Origin: Prevotella sp.
GTDB lineage: Bacteria > Bacteroidota > Bacteroidia > Bacteroidales > Bacteroidaceae
DNA: 64,000 nucleotides
Direction: 5' to 3'
Assembly: GCA_017458125.1 (NCBI GenBank)
Contig: JAFTGB010000052.1
Location: 1-64,000, forward strand
Below, in pieces: positions 1-7,264 of the stretch; within the stretch, counting starts at the first letter, position 1; every line of letters begins with the position of its first letter. The translations under genes and the position numbers were made by a program. A model generated the notes under the pieces. The model was given only the letters and a program-made list of their open reading frames with translations, was not told the DNA's origin and did not search any database.

Positions 1-112
1 AACTCCCCTCCTTGGAAAGGAGGGGCTGGGGGTGGTTGATAATTCGCAGGTAAATATAATATATTCGTCGATGAAATCAACCCCTCCTAACCTCCCCTTT
101 CCAAGGGGAGGA
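1..112. repeat. Inverted intergenic repeat, REP-like
   Basis: Bases 1-40 and 76-112 are imperfect inverted copies of each other: a C/G-rich block around TTGGAAAGG, followed by GGTTGAT, reappears reversed as ATCAACC. The RNA would fold into a long stem around an AT-rich loop. The left end touches the window edge, so the unit may be longer. Similar 'CCCCTCC' palindromes are scattered in many Bacteroidetes genomes (known in general, not checked). No gene is visible here. Confidence 0.6.
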
Positions 113-183
113 ATTAATTAGCCCATTTTGACACACCCTCGTTTACTTTCCACTCCCTACAAAAATTTTTCGCCAAAAAAATG

Positions 184-420
184 CCATTTTGCAAGACTTA
201 CTGATATTCAGCAAGATACGTATGGCATTATCGGTGGCAACACATTCGTTGATTACACTGCAACATGTACGGCAGATTTTCCCATGGTTGGAAAAAATTT
301 TTCCCGCCATGGGAATTTTCATGGTGATGACTAACGGCCAACGCCTCATCGGAAAATACCATATTGCCATACATTTTGCCACACGTATCTCATTGAATAT
401 CAGCAAGTCTTGCAAAATGG
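184..420. repeat. Long imperfect palindrome (MITE-like)
   Basis: The 44-base left arm (184-227) matches the reverse complement of the right arm (377-420) at 39 of 44 positions. A second inverted pair (CCCATGG at 281-287, CCATGGG at 307-313) lies near the centre, so the whole 237 bases could fold as one hairpin. Because the arms are complementary, both strands carry short open frames with similar peptide starts (MQDLLIF...). I read those as by-products of the palindrome, not genes. A non-autonomous transposable element is the best guess. No target-site duplication was identified. Confidence 0.6.
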
Positions 421-486
421 AATTTTAAAACGCAAAAAAATCACCGGGTGATGGCTGCACGCGAAGGGAAAAAAGTAAGAAGGAAA

Positions 487-518
487 TTTGGCTGAACGGA
501 AAAAAGTTCGTACCTTTG
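487..518 (+). promoter_or_regulatory. Promoter of rpmE2
   Basis: TTTG (487-490), 20 bases, then TAccTTTG (511-518): a full match to the Bacteroidetes primary sigma factor consensus. Transcription would start near 523, giving a leader of roughly 47 bases before the ribosomal protein gene. Confidence 0.85.
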
Positions 519-569
519 CAGCCCGTAATGTGAAAATACATCAAGTAACAATTAATAATAAAAAGTAAA

Positions 570-824
570 ATGAAAAAAGGTATTCATCCTGAAAACTATC
601 GCCCCGTCGTGTTCAAGGACATGTCCAACGGCGATATGTTCCTTTCGCGTTCCACCGCAAAGACTAACGACACCGTGGAATTCGAGGGCGAGACTTACCC
701 CGTGGTAAAGATTGAAATTTCGAGCACTTCTCACCCGTTCTACACTGGTAAGAGCAAGCTCGTCGACACCGCCGGTCGCGTCGACAAGTTCATGAGCCGC
801 TACGGTAAGGCTGCGAAAAAGTGA
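570..824 (+). CDS. rpmE2: 50S ribosomal protein L31, type B
   Basis: Structural protein of the large ribosomal subunit, 84 residues, the usual length. The family signature [17 protein letters not shown] at the start, the central [10 protein letters not shown] and the [14 protein letters not shown] tail are all present. It has no cysteines and so is the zinc-independent type B form (bL31B); type A uses a four-cysteine zinc site. The start is the ATG right after an AT-rich leader from a strong promoter. The next 75 bases hold an in-frame relic (843-899) ending in almost the same KAAKK tail, described separately. A terminator follows at 927. Confidence 0.95.
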   Translation: MKKGIHPENYRPVVFKDMSNGDMFLSRSTAKTNDTVEFEGETYPVVKIEISSTSHPFYTGKSKLVDTAGRVDKFMSRYGKAAKK

Positions 825-842
825 GAATAAACGAAATCTTGA

Positions 843-899
843 TTTCAGTTTATCGAGCGTAAGCAGGCTCGACTGAAAGTCAAGGCTGCGAAGAAATAA
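843..899 (+). other. In-frame relic and hairpin after rpmE2
   Basis: In the same frame as L31, but beyond its stop and two further stops, the bases encode FQFIERKQARLKVKAAKK and then TAA. The final KAAKK repeats the true L31 C-terminus (KAAKK). TCGAGC (853-858) and GCTCGA (867-872) form a perfect 6-bp hairpin inside it. It could be the remains of a longer ancestral C-terminus or of a partial duplication. No start codon or promoter belongs to it. Confidence 0.45.
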
Positions 900-926
900 G
901 ATATTCTAAGCCTAAGAAAAATTTTG

Positions 927-969
927 AAGGCGCGTCCAAGGTAGTTGCATATGCCTGTGGGCGCGCCTT
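927..969 (+). terminator. Intrinsic terminator after rpmE2
   Basis: AAGGCGCGTCC (927-937) pairs with GGGCGCGCCTT (959-969) with one mismatch, and the 3' side runs into TTTAT. The stem is GC-rich with a loop of about 21 bases. It separates L31 from the nuclease gene. Confidence 0.75.
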
Positions 970-998
970 TATCGTCTAAAATCCTAAACCACAACACA

Positions 999-1958
999 AT
1001 GAAGAAAACAACCGTCGTACTGCTCACACTGGTTTCCCTGCTGGCCTTCGCCGCATGTGGCGGCGATGGCGACGACATCGTCATCGAACGGAAACCGCAG
1101 CCCGTCACCCCCGACGCGTCCGCCGGCAACAGCAACCGCAACACCACCGGCGGCACGGAGGCGCAGACACGCCTGGAGTTCCCGCGCCTGAAGAACAACG
1201 GCAGTGTGGTCGTTGTCCACCGGGCACAGCTGAACAAGACGCAGGAGGGCGTCAACTACTGCGTGGAGTGGGACCCCGCCATCAACGCCCAGCGGTGGAG
1301 TTGCTACCAGATGTATAGCACCGTCAACTACCACTCCAGCTACAATGTGGCCCGTTACAAAGCAAACAACGACGGCTCGCTGTCGCCGCAATGCCAGTAT
1401 CCGAACGACGCCGACCTGCCCGTGGCGTACCAGATGACCGCTGACCCCTACAAATACAACGGCTACGACCACGGCCACATCTGTCCGTCGGCAGACCGCC
1501 TGCGCTCCTCGGAGTCGAACTACCAGACTTTCTACATCACCAACATGCAGCCGCAGCTGAAAGTCTTCAATTCCGGCATCTGGGATAGTATAGAAAACCA
1601 AGTGCGCACATGGGCCTCGCTGTGCGACACGCTCTTCGTGTGCAAAGGCGGCACCATCGACAAAGACGAGCACATCATCAAGTACATCACCGACCATGTC
1701 ACGGGTACAAACAGAATTCCCGTGCCCCGCTATTTCTTCACGGCCATGCTCGCCAAGAAAGGAACCACCTACAAGGCTCTGGGCTTATGGGTGGAGCAGT
1801 TGAACGAGGACCACAGGAGGGACGCGCTGAAAGACTATGTGGTGAGCATCGACCAACTGGAAGAGCTGACGGGCATCGACTTTTTCTGCAACCTGCCTGA
1901 CGAGACGGAGGTCATCGTAGAAGCCACGTTGACACTGAACGACTGGAATTTGAAATAA
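999..1958 (+). CDS. DNA/RNA non-specific endonuclease, lipoprotein
   Basis: Secreted NUC1/NucA-type nuclease that cleaves DNA or RNA with a metal ion, 319 residues. Residues 1-20 form a lipoprotein signal (LLAFAACGG, lipidated Cys near 20), so it should be anchored in the envelope. The catalytic core includes DHGHICPSADR, where His160 is the expected general base of the DRGH-type motif, followed by YITNMQPQ, which should supply the metal-binding Asn. An acidic and Asn/Thr-rich linker joins signal and core. The start is the ATG giving MKKTT; the in-frame extension further upstream would run back through the preceding terminator. No clear own promoter is visible. Likely role: nucleotide scavenging or extracellular DNA degradation. 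Confidence 0.88.
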   Translation: MKKTTVVLLTLVSLLAFAACGGDGDDIVIERKPQPVTPDASAGNSNRNTTGGTEAQTRLEFPRLKNNGSVVVVHRAQLNKTQEGVNYCVEWDPAINAQRWSCYQMYSTVNYHSSYNVARYKANNDGSLSPQCQYPNDADLPVAYQMTADPYKYNGYDHGHICPSADRLRSSESNYQTFYITNMQPQLKVFNSGIWDSIENQVRTWASLCDTLFVCKGGTIDKDEHIIKYITDHVTGTNRIPVPRYFFTAMLAKKGTTYKALGLWVEQLNEDHRRDALKDYVVSIDQLEELTGIDFFCNLPDETEVIVEATLTLNDWNLK

Positions 1959-1969
1959 ATCCTAAAACT

Positions 1970-2001
1970 TTTGGCCGTCACGAGGTTTTTTCGTATCTTT
2001 G
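1970..2001 (+). promoter_or_regulatory. Promoter of the glutathione peroxidase gene
   Basis: TTTG (1970-1973), 20 bases, TAtcTTTG (1994-2001). It begins 11 bases after the nuclease stop codon and ends 38 bases before the next ATG. Confidence 0.85.
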
Positions 2002-2039
2002 CCATAGTAACTTCTAACACAACAAATAAAAAAAACAAA

Positions 2040-2594
2040 ATGAAGACTGTTTATGATTTCTCTGTCAAGGACAGAAAAGGAAAGGACGTATCGCTCAAGG
2101 AGTATGCCAACGAGGTACTGCTGATTGTCAACACAGCCACCAAGTGCGGCTTCACACCACAGTACGACGAGCTGGAGAAACTCTACAAAGACTACCACAG
2201 CGAGGGCTTTGAAATCCTCGACTTCCCCTGCAACCAGTTCGGACAGCAGGCTCCCGGCACTGACGAGAGCATCCACGAGTTCTGCAAGATGAACTTCGGC
2301 ACGGAGTTCCCGCGGTTCAAGAAGGTGAAGGTCAACGGCGAAGACGCCGACCCGCTGTTCAAGTTCCTGCAGGAGCAGAAGGGCTTTGCCGGATGGGACC
2401 CCGACCACCAGCTCAGTGCCCTGTTGGACGACATGCTGTCGAAGGCCGACCCTGACTACAAGCAGAAGCCCGACATCAAGTGGAACTTCACCAAATTCCT
2501 CATCAACAAGAAGGGACAGGTGGTCGCCCGCTTCGAGCCTACCACCAAGGCTGAGGTCATTGAGGAAGCTGTAAAGACTGAACTTAGTAAATGA
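2040..2594 (+). CDS. Glutathione peroxidase-family thiol peroxidase
   Basis: Reduces hydrogen peroxide and organic hydroperoxides in the cytoplasm; bacterial enzymes of this type usually take electrons from thioredoxin rather than glutathione. The 184-residue protein has the family motifs VNTATKCGFTPQY with peroxidatic Cys36 (Cys in place of selenocysteine), LDFPCNQFG and WNFTKFLI, which supply the catalytic Gln, Trp and Asn. The ATG at 2040 follows an A-rich leader from its own promoter. Thioredoxin reductase lies just downstream on the same strand, which fits a thioredoxin-linked peroxidase. Confidence 0.93.
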   Translation: MKTVYDFSVKDRKGKDVSLKEYANEVLLIVNTATKCGFTPQYDELEKLYKDYHSEGFEILDFPCNQFGQQAPGTDESIHEFCKMNFGTEFPRFKKVKVNGEDADPLFKFLQEQKGFAGWDPDHQLSALLDDMLSKADPDYKQKPDIKWNFTKFLINKKGQVVARFEPTTKAEVIEEAVKTELSK

Positions 2595-2755
2595 GAAATG
2601 AGAAATGAGTAATGAGTAATGTAAATGAAAAATGAAAAATGACTGTGTATTGAGATAACGTATATAAGAGATGACAGTAACACCATCTCTTCATTATTCA
2701 CTTTTCATTTACATTACTCATTTCTCATTACTCATTACTCACTTAATAAAAGAAT
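2595..2755. repeat. Heptamer repeats arranged as an inverted pair
   Basis: Directly after the stop codon come heptamers of the type GAGAAAT, GAGTAAT and GAAAAAT on the plus strand (2595-2640). After about 50 bases the same words follow in reverse complement (2690-2745: TCATTTACATTACTCATTTC and onward). The RNA would form a long A/U-rich stem between glutathione peroxidase and trxB. It belongs to a family of heptamer arrays seen at many places in this window. Confidence 0.7.
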
Positions 2756-3688
2756 ATGGAACACGTAAAATGCTTAATCATAGGCAGCGGCCCCGCAGGG
2801 TACACCGCTGCCATTTATGCTTCAAGAGCCAACTTGCAGCCCGTGGAATACTGCGGACTGCAGCCCGGCGGTCAGCTGACGCAGACCACGGAGGTGGAGA
2901 ACTTCCCCGGTTATCCGCAAGGCGTGGACGGCAACCAGATGATGATGGACCTGCGCGAACAGGCCGAGCGCTTCGGCACGGACATCCGCGACGGCAGCAT
3001 CACGAAGGTGGACTTCTCGCAGCGTCCCTACAGGCTCTGGGCTGAGGACGGCACGGAATTGGAAGCCGACACCGTCATCATTGCCACCGGTGCCAGCGCC
3101 AAATACTTAGGCTTGGACGACGAGCGCAAATACAACGGACAGGGCGTATCGGCCTGCGCCACGTGCGACGGCTTCTTCTACCGCAAGAAGACGGTGGCCG
3201 TCGTCGGAGGAGGCGACACGGCCTGCGAGGACGCCCTCTATCTGGCCGGTCTGGCCAAGAAGGTCTACATGATAGTGCGCAAGCCCTTCCTGCGCGCCTC
3301 CAAGGTGATGCAGCAGCGCGTCATGGAGCGCGAGAACATCGAGATACTGTTTGAGCACAACACATTAGGACTGTTCGGCGAAAACGGCGTCGAGGGTGCC
3401 CACCTCGTCAAGCGCAAGGGCGAAGCCGACGAACAGCTGGTCGACATCCAGATTGACGGCTTCTTCCTCGCCATAGGCCATAAGCCCAACACCGACATCT
3501 TCCGCGAGTGGCTCGACACTGACGAGGTAGGCTACCTCAAGAAGACGGACGGCACACCGCGCACCAAGCTCCCCGGCATCTTCGTCGCCGGCGACTGCGC
3601 CGACCCCGTCTACCGTCAGGCTATCTCTGCTGCCGGCACGGGATGCCAGGCCGCCATCGAGGCCGAACGCTTCCTGCTGAACCAGTAA
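2756..3688 (+). CDS. trxB: Thioredoxin reductase
   Basis: NADPH-dependent flavoprotein that reduces thioredoxin in the cytoplasm. The 310 residues match the low-molecular-weight bacterial type. Seen: FAD-binding GSGPAGYTAAIYASRA near the N-terminus, redox pair CATC at residues 134-137, NADPH-binding VVGGGDTACEDA, and the C-terminal FAD segment GIFVAGDC. The start is the first ATG after the inverted heptamer repeat. The preceding peroxidase gene is a plausible functional partner. A strong hairpin terminator follows 18 bases after the stop. Confidence 0.95.
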   Translation: MEHVKCLIIGSGPAGYTAAIYASRANLQPVEYCGLQPGGQLTQTTEVENFPGYPQGVDGNQMMMDLREQAERFGTDIRDGSITKVDFSQRPYRLWAEDGTELEADTVIIATGASAKYLGLDDERKYNGQGVSACATCDGFFYRKKTVAVVGGGDTACEDALYLAGLAKKVYMIVRKPFLRASKVMQQRVMERENIEILFEHNTLGLFGENGVEGAHLVKRKGEADEQLVDIQIDGFFLAIGHKPNTDIFREWLDTDEVGYLKKTDGTPRTKLPGIFVAGDCADPVYRQAISAAGTGCQAAIEAERFLLNQ

Positions 3689-3706
3689 TGCTGCATGAAC
3701 ACCATC

Positions 3707-3739
3707 AAAAAAGGCCTCGCTTCCCAGCGCGGCCTTTTT
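3707..3739 (+). terminator. Terminator of trxB
   Basis: AAAAAAGGCC pairs with GGCCTTTTT; the loop holds a further CGC/GCG pairing. Poly-A on one side and poly-T on the other make it usable in both directions. Confidence 0.85.
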
Positions 3740-4034
3740 CTAAAAACTAAATTAATCAACCATAAACCTTAACCATTAAAAATCATTGCTTAAATCTTAT
3801 GAAGTATCACACCTCTTACATTTAAGTAAAGGAAACAAATTCTTCCTATTTTAAGACACTGCAAAATTATCATATTCCGTACACTTCTTGGTTCACGATA
3901 GGTTATTAAAGGTTTAAAATGCATGATTTTGGCGATTAGCAAACTCTTAATAACGAAAATCAAACTATTTTTTGCCTTTTTGCATACTTTCACTATGAAA
4001 ATTAGCGATATTTGGAAGAAAATATTTATCTTTG
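3740..4034 (+). promoter_or_regulatory. AT-rich upstream region and -7 box of the hybrid kinase
   Basis: About 300 AT-rich bases without a convincing gene. At the end sits TAtcTTTG (4027-4034), only four bases before the ATG at 4039, so the transcript would begin at or next to the start codon (leaderless). No clear TTTG was found 20 bases upstream. A minus-strand open frame here (3790-4062) has no family features. Confidence 0.6.
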
Positions 4035-4038
4035 CCGC

Positions 4039-5772
4039 ATGTTTGTACCGAATCTTAACCACATCGACATTGCTTTATTAAGCATCATCGCACTGCTCAT
4101 TGCCATCATTCCTGTGGTGAGATGGCTCTACGTGCGCAGCCTGCGCATCAGGAACAGGCTACAAATGAGCTACATCTACACCAACATCACCCACGAACTG
4201 CTGACACCGCTCACCATCCTGGCGGCGTCGGTTGAGCACCTGCGCATGACGAGGCCCGAAGGAAAACGGGAATACGACCTGATGGACCTGAACATTCAGC
4301 GTGCCGTCAGGCTGCTGCAACAGATTTTAGAGACCAGCAAGCAGCAAGAGGGCGGACTGAAGCTGCGCGTCAGCCACGGCGACGTCATGAAGTACATTAT
4401 GGACACGGCCCGCTGCATGGAGCCGCTGATGGACAGCAAGAAGCTGCGGTTTGAGGCGGTCTGCAGGCCGGAGAGCATGATGGGCTGGATAGACACGGAC
4501 AAGTTAGACAAGATTATCTTCAACCTGCTGTCCAACGCCGCCAAGTATACGCCCGAGGGCGGTCATGTGATTATTGACGTGACCACCAGCGCCCACTACG
4601 ATAAAATCATCATACGAGTGGGCGACACGGGAAAGGGCATCCCCAAAGAGCACATGAAACAGTTGTTCAGCCGTTTCCACGACGGCGAGTACCGCAGCAG
4701 CCAGACCTTCGGCACGGGCTTGGGCCTGTCGCTGACGCGCGACTTGGTGTACCTGCACAAGGGCACCATCAAGTGCAAGAGCATGGAGGGACAAGGCACC
4801 ACGTTCTTCGTCACCCTGCCCATCAACAAGGAGGCCTTCGCCGCCTCGCAGCGTGACGAGAACAACAAGGTACGCATCGACACGGCCAGCAGCGTAATTG
4901 CCGACATCCCGCAGGAGACGTTAGACATGCTGACAGGCTTCCCCACGGCTGAGACATTAGACGACAACGCCTACACGCTGCTCATCGTGGAGGACAACAA
5001 GGAGCTGCTCATGCTGATGACGCAGCTGCTCCGTCCCCGATACCACATCCTGACGGCATCCAACGGCGTGGAAGCCTTGAATGCCGTCCGCAGCAACGAT
5101 GTCGACCTGATTGTCTCCGACGTGATGATGCCCGAGATGGACGGCTACGAACTGACGGCCAAGCTCAAGCAAGACCCGGAATACAGCCACCTGCCCATCA
5201 TCCTGCTGACGGCCAAGACGCAGGAGGAAGACCACGAGCGCGCCCTCACCGTCGGTGCCGACAGCTACATCACCAAGCCGTTCAGGTTAGGCGACCTGCA
5301 GCTGAACATCGACAACATTGTGGCCAACCGGCAACGCATACGCAGCACGGCGCAGGCGAAAGAGGAAGAGCTGACGGACGTGACGGCCAGCAAACAGTTC
5401 AAGTCGATGGACCAGGAGTTTCTGGAGCGCGCCATGCAGTGCATCAACGAGCACATCGACGACTCCGACTACAACCGCGACACCTTTGCCGCCGACATGG
5501 GAGCCAGTGCCAGCACGCTCTACAACAAGCTGCGCCTGCTGACGGGCATGAACGTCACGGCCTTCATCCGCGACGTACGCATCAAGACGGCCTGCCGCAT
5601 GGCTAAGGAAAACCCTGACCTGCGCGTCAGCGACATTGCCTACCGCGTGGGTTTCAAAGACCCGAAATACTTCGCCACAACGTTCAAGAAGCAGATGGGC
5701 ATCCAGCCCAAGGAATACTTTGACCGCATCAGGAGCGACAACGCCCAGACAGCCAAAGTCCAGCAAACGTAA
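4039..5772 (+). CDS. Hybrid histidine kinase-response regulator-AraC, no sensor domain
   Basis: One-protein two-component system, 577 residues. Order: one N-terminal membrane helix (about 8-30); HisKA with THELLTPLTIL (phospho-accepting His52); HATPase with NLLSNAAKYT, GDTGKGIP and GTGLGLSLT; a receiver with LLIVEDN, phospho-accepting Asp361 in VSDVMMPEMDG, and KPF; then an AraC-type double helix-turn-helix ending in VGFKDPKYFATTFKKQMG. Canonical Bacteroidales hybrid regulators carry a large periplasmic beta-propeller and Y_Y_Y sensor of some 700-800 residues; here it is absent. The ATG at 4039 directly follows the -7 box, so an upstream in-frame start is unlikely. The 3' end overlaps the convergent symporter gene by 44 bases. 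The signal sensed is unknown. Confidence 0.85.
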   Translation: MFVPNLNHIDIALLSIIALLIAIIPVVRWLYVRSLRIRNRLQMSYIYTNITHELLTPLTILAASVEHLRMTRPEGKREYDLMDLNIQRAVRLLQQILETSKQQEGGLKLRVSHGDVMKYIMDTARCMEPLMDSKKLRFEAVCRPESMMGWIDTDKLDKIIFNLLSNAAKYTPEGGHVIIDVTTSAHYDKIIIRVGDTGKGIPKEHMKQLFSRFHDGEYRSSQTFGTGLGLSLTRDLVYLHKGTIKCKSMEGQGTTFFVTLPINKEAFAASQRDENNKVRIDTASSVIADIPQETLDMLTGFPTAETLDDNAYTLLIVEDNKELLMLMTQLLRPRYHILTASNGVEALNAVRSNDVDLIVSDVMMPEMDGYELTAKLKQDPEYSHLPIILLTAKTQEEDHERALTVGADSYITKPFRLGDLQLNIDNIVANRQRIRSTAQAKEEELTDVTASKQFKSMDQEFLERAMQCINEHIDDSDYNRDTFAADMGASASTLYNKLRLLTGMNVTAFIRDVRIKTACRMAKENPDLRVSDIAYRVGFKDPKYFATTFKKQMGIQPKEYFDRIRSDNAQTAKVQQT

Positions 5773-7150
5773 GCAGCCCGTTCAGCATCAGCAGCTCGTA
5801 GCCGAAGCGGTAGCCAAACTGTCCGACCGTCCAGTCCAGCGCATAGCACAGCAGTGGCGACGCAACGGCCACGCAGGGCACCCAGCGGTCGTTGACGCCC
5901 CGGCGCGTCAGCAGGCCGTAAGCGAACAGGCCGAGCAGCGGACCGTAGGTATAGGAAGCTATGATGTAGACGGCATCAATCAGACTGGTCGAGTTCACCG
6001 CACGGAACAGCAGGATAACCTGCACAAAAATCACACAGATGGCCAGATGCACGCGCTTGCGCAGCTGTTCGTCGGCAGGCTTCTCGCAGATGTCGACACA
6101 GTAGATGGTGGTCAGCGAGGTCAGCGCCGAGTCGGCACTGGAGAACGAGGCGGCCACGATGCCTAACACAAACAGTACGGTGGTCAGCGGCGAGAGGTCT
6201 GCCGTCTGCAAGACATACTGCGGCAACAGTTCGTCACCCGTCGCCGGCACCGCCGCCCCCTGCTGCTGATACCACAGCGTGAGCAGCACGCCTAACGAGA
6301 GGAACAGCAGGTTGGCGGGCAGGAACGCCACGCCGTAGGTGCACATGTCCTTCTGCGCGTCGCGCAGCGTCTTGCACGTCAGGTTTTTCTGCATCATGTC
6401 CTGGTCGACGCCCGTCATGACGATGACGATGAACACACCGCTCAGAAACTGTTTCCAGAAATTCTGCTTCGACACCCAGTCGTCCATGACGAACACCCGC
6501 GAGAGGTCGCTGCCGCTGACGGCCGTCACGGCCTCCGGAACGGTCAGCCCTAAGTCCGTCACCACCTTATATATAATAAGGAGCAGGGCCGTGAACAGGC
6601 AGACGGTCTGCAGCGAGTCCGTCCACACCAGCGTCTTGATGCCGCCCCGCCGCGTGTAGAGCCATATCAGGGCCACCATGGCCGTCACCGTGACGGTAAA
6701 AGGCACGCCTACCGGGTCGCACACAAAGCGCTGCAGTATCATGCACACCACGTAGAACCTGACGGCGGCACCCATCATCTTCGACAACAGGAAGAACGAC
6801 GCTCCCGTCTTGTACGAGCTGCGCCCGAAGCGCTGGTTCAGATAGCCGTATATGCTGGTCAGGTTCAGCCGGTAATAGAGTGGCAGCATGACGAAAGCCA
6901 CGACGACATAGCCCAGGATGAAGCCCATGCACGTCTGCAGGTATGTCATCTGCGTCTTCAGCACCATGCCCGGAACAGAGACGAAGGTGACGCCCGAGAT
7001 GCTTGCACCCACCATGCCGAAGGCCACCATATACCACGGCGAGCGTCGCTCAGCACGGTAGAAAGCCTCGTTCGTCGCCCCTCTGCCCGTCCAGCGACTG
7101 ACGGCCAGCAACATTCCAAAATACGCAATAATAAGAATAACTATCAGCAT
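5729..7150 (-). CDS. Sodium:solute symporter family protein
   Basis: Inner-membrane Na+-coupled transporter of the SSS family, 473 residues with about 13 hydrophobic segments. The N-terminal block (YFGMLLAVSRWTGRGATNEAFYRAERRSPW in pieces, then GMVGASISGVTFVSVPG) is characteristic, as is the SSADSALTSLTT segment. The substrate cannot be told. I chose the ATG at 7150, because the upstream in-frame TTG at 7162 lies inside the promoter -7 box. The C-terminal 14 codons overlap the convergent hybrid kinase gene. Confidence 0.85.
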   Translation of the reverse strand: MLIVILIIAYFGMLLAVSRWTGRGATNEAFYRAERRSPWYMVAFGMVGASISGVTFVSVPGMVLKTQMTYLQTCMGFILGYVVVAFVMLPLYYRLNLTSIYGYLNQRFGRSSYKTGASFFLLSKMMGAAVRFYVVCMILQRFVCDPVGVPFTVTVTAMVALIWLYTRRGGIKTLVWTDSLQTVCLFTALLLIIYKVVTDLGLTVPEAVTAVSGSDLSRVFVMDDWVSKQNFWKQFLSGVFIVIVMTGVDQDMMQKNLTCKTLRDAQKDMCTYGVAFLPANLLFLSLGVLLTLWYQQQGAAVPATGDELLPQYVLQTADLSPLTTVLFVLGIVAASFSSADSALTSLTTIYCVDICEKPADEQLRKRVHLAICVIFVQVILLFRAVNSTSLIDAVYIIASYTYGPLLGLFAYGLLTRRGVNDRWVPCVAVASPLLCYALDWTVGQFGYRFGYELLMLNGLLTFAGLWLSGRCRS

Positions 7151-7159
7151 AACGGCGTG

Positions 7160-7167
7160 CAAAGTTA
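7160..7167 (-). promoter_or_regulatory. -7 box of the symporter gene
   Basis: TAacTTTG on the minus strand. The ATG at 7150 begins nine bases downstream, leaving a leader of only a few bases. Confidence 0.7.
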
Positions 7168-7222
7168 CTATTTTCCGGCGGCGAAAGCAAATTTTTCACT
7201 TTTCACTTTTCACTTTATTTAT

Positions 7223-7230
7223 TACCTTTG
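7223..7230 (+). promoter_or_regulatory. -7 box of the trpB2 gene
   Basis: TAccTTTG. The ATG at 7265 lies 34 bases downstream. Just upstream, TTTCACT is repeated three times (7195-7216), one of the heptamer repeats found throughout this window. Confidence 0.75.
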
Positions 7231-7264
7231 CAAGCGGTAATTATTCACCAACAACTAAACAACA

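Noticed and set aside
143-428. Short open frames on both strands near the left end
   Set aside because: They are mirror products of the 237-bp palindrome and have no promoter, ribosome site or family features.
3790-4062. 90-codon minus-strand frame before the hybrid kinase
   Set aside because: Low-complexity Ile/Lys-rich translation of AT-rich DNA, overlapping the kinase promoter and start.
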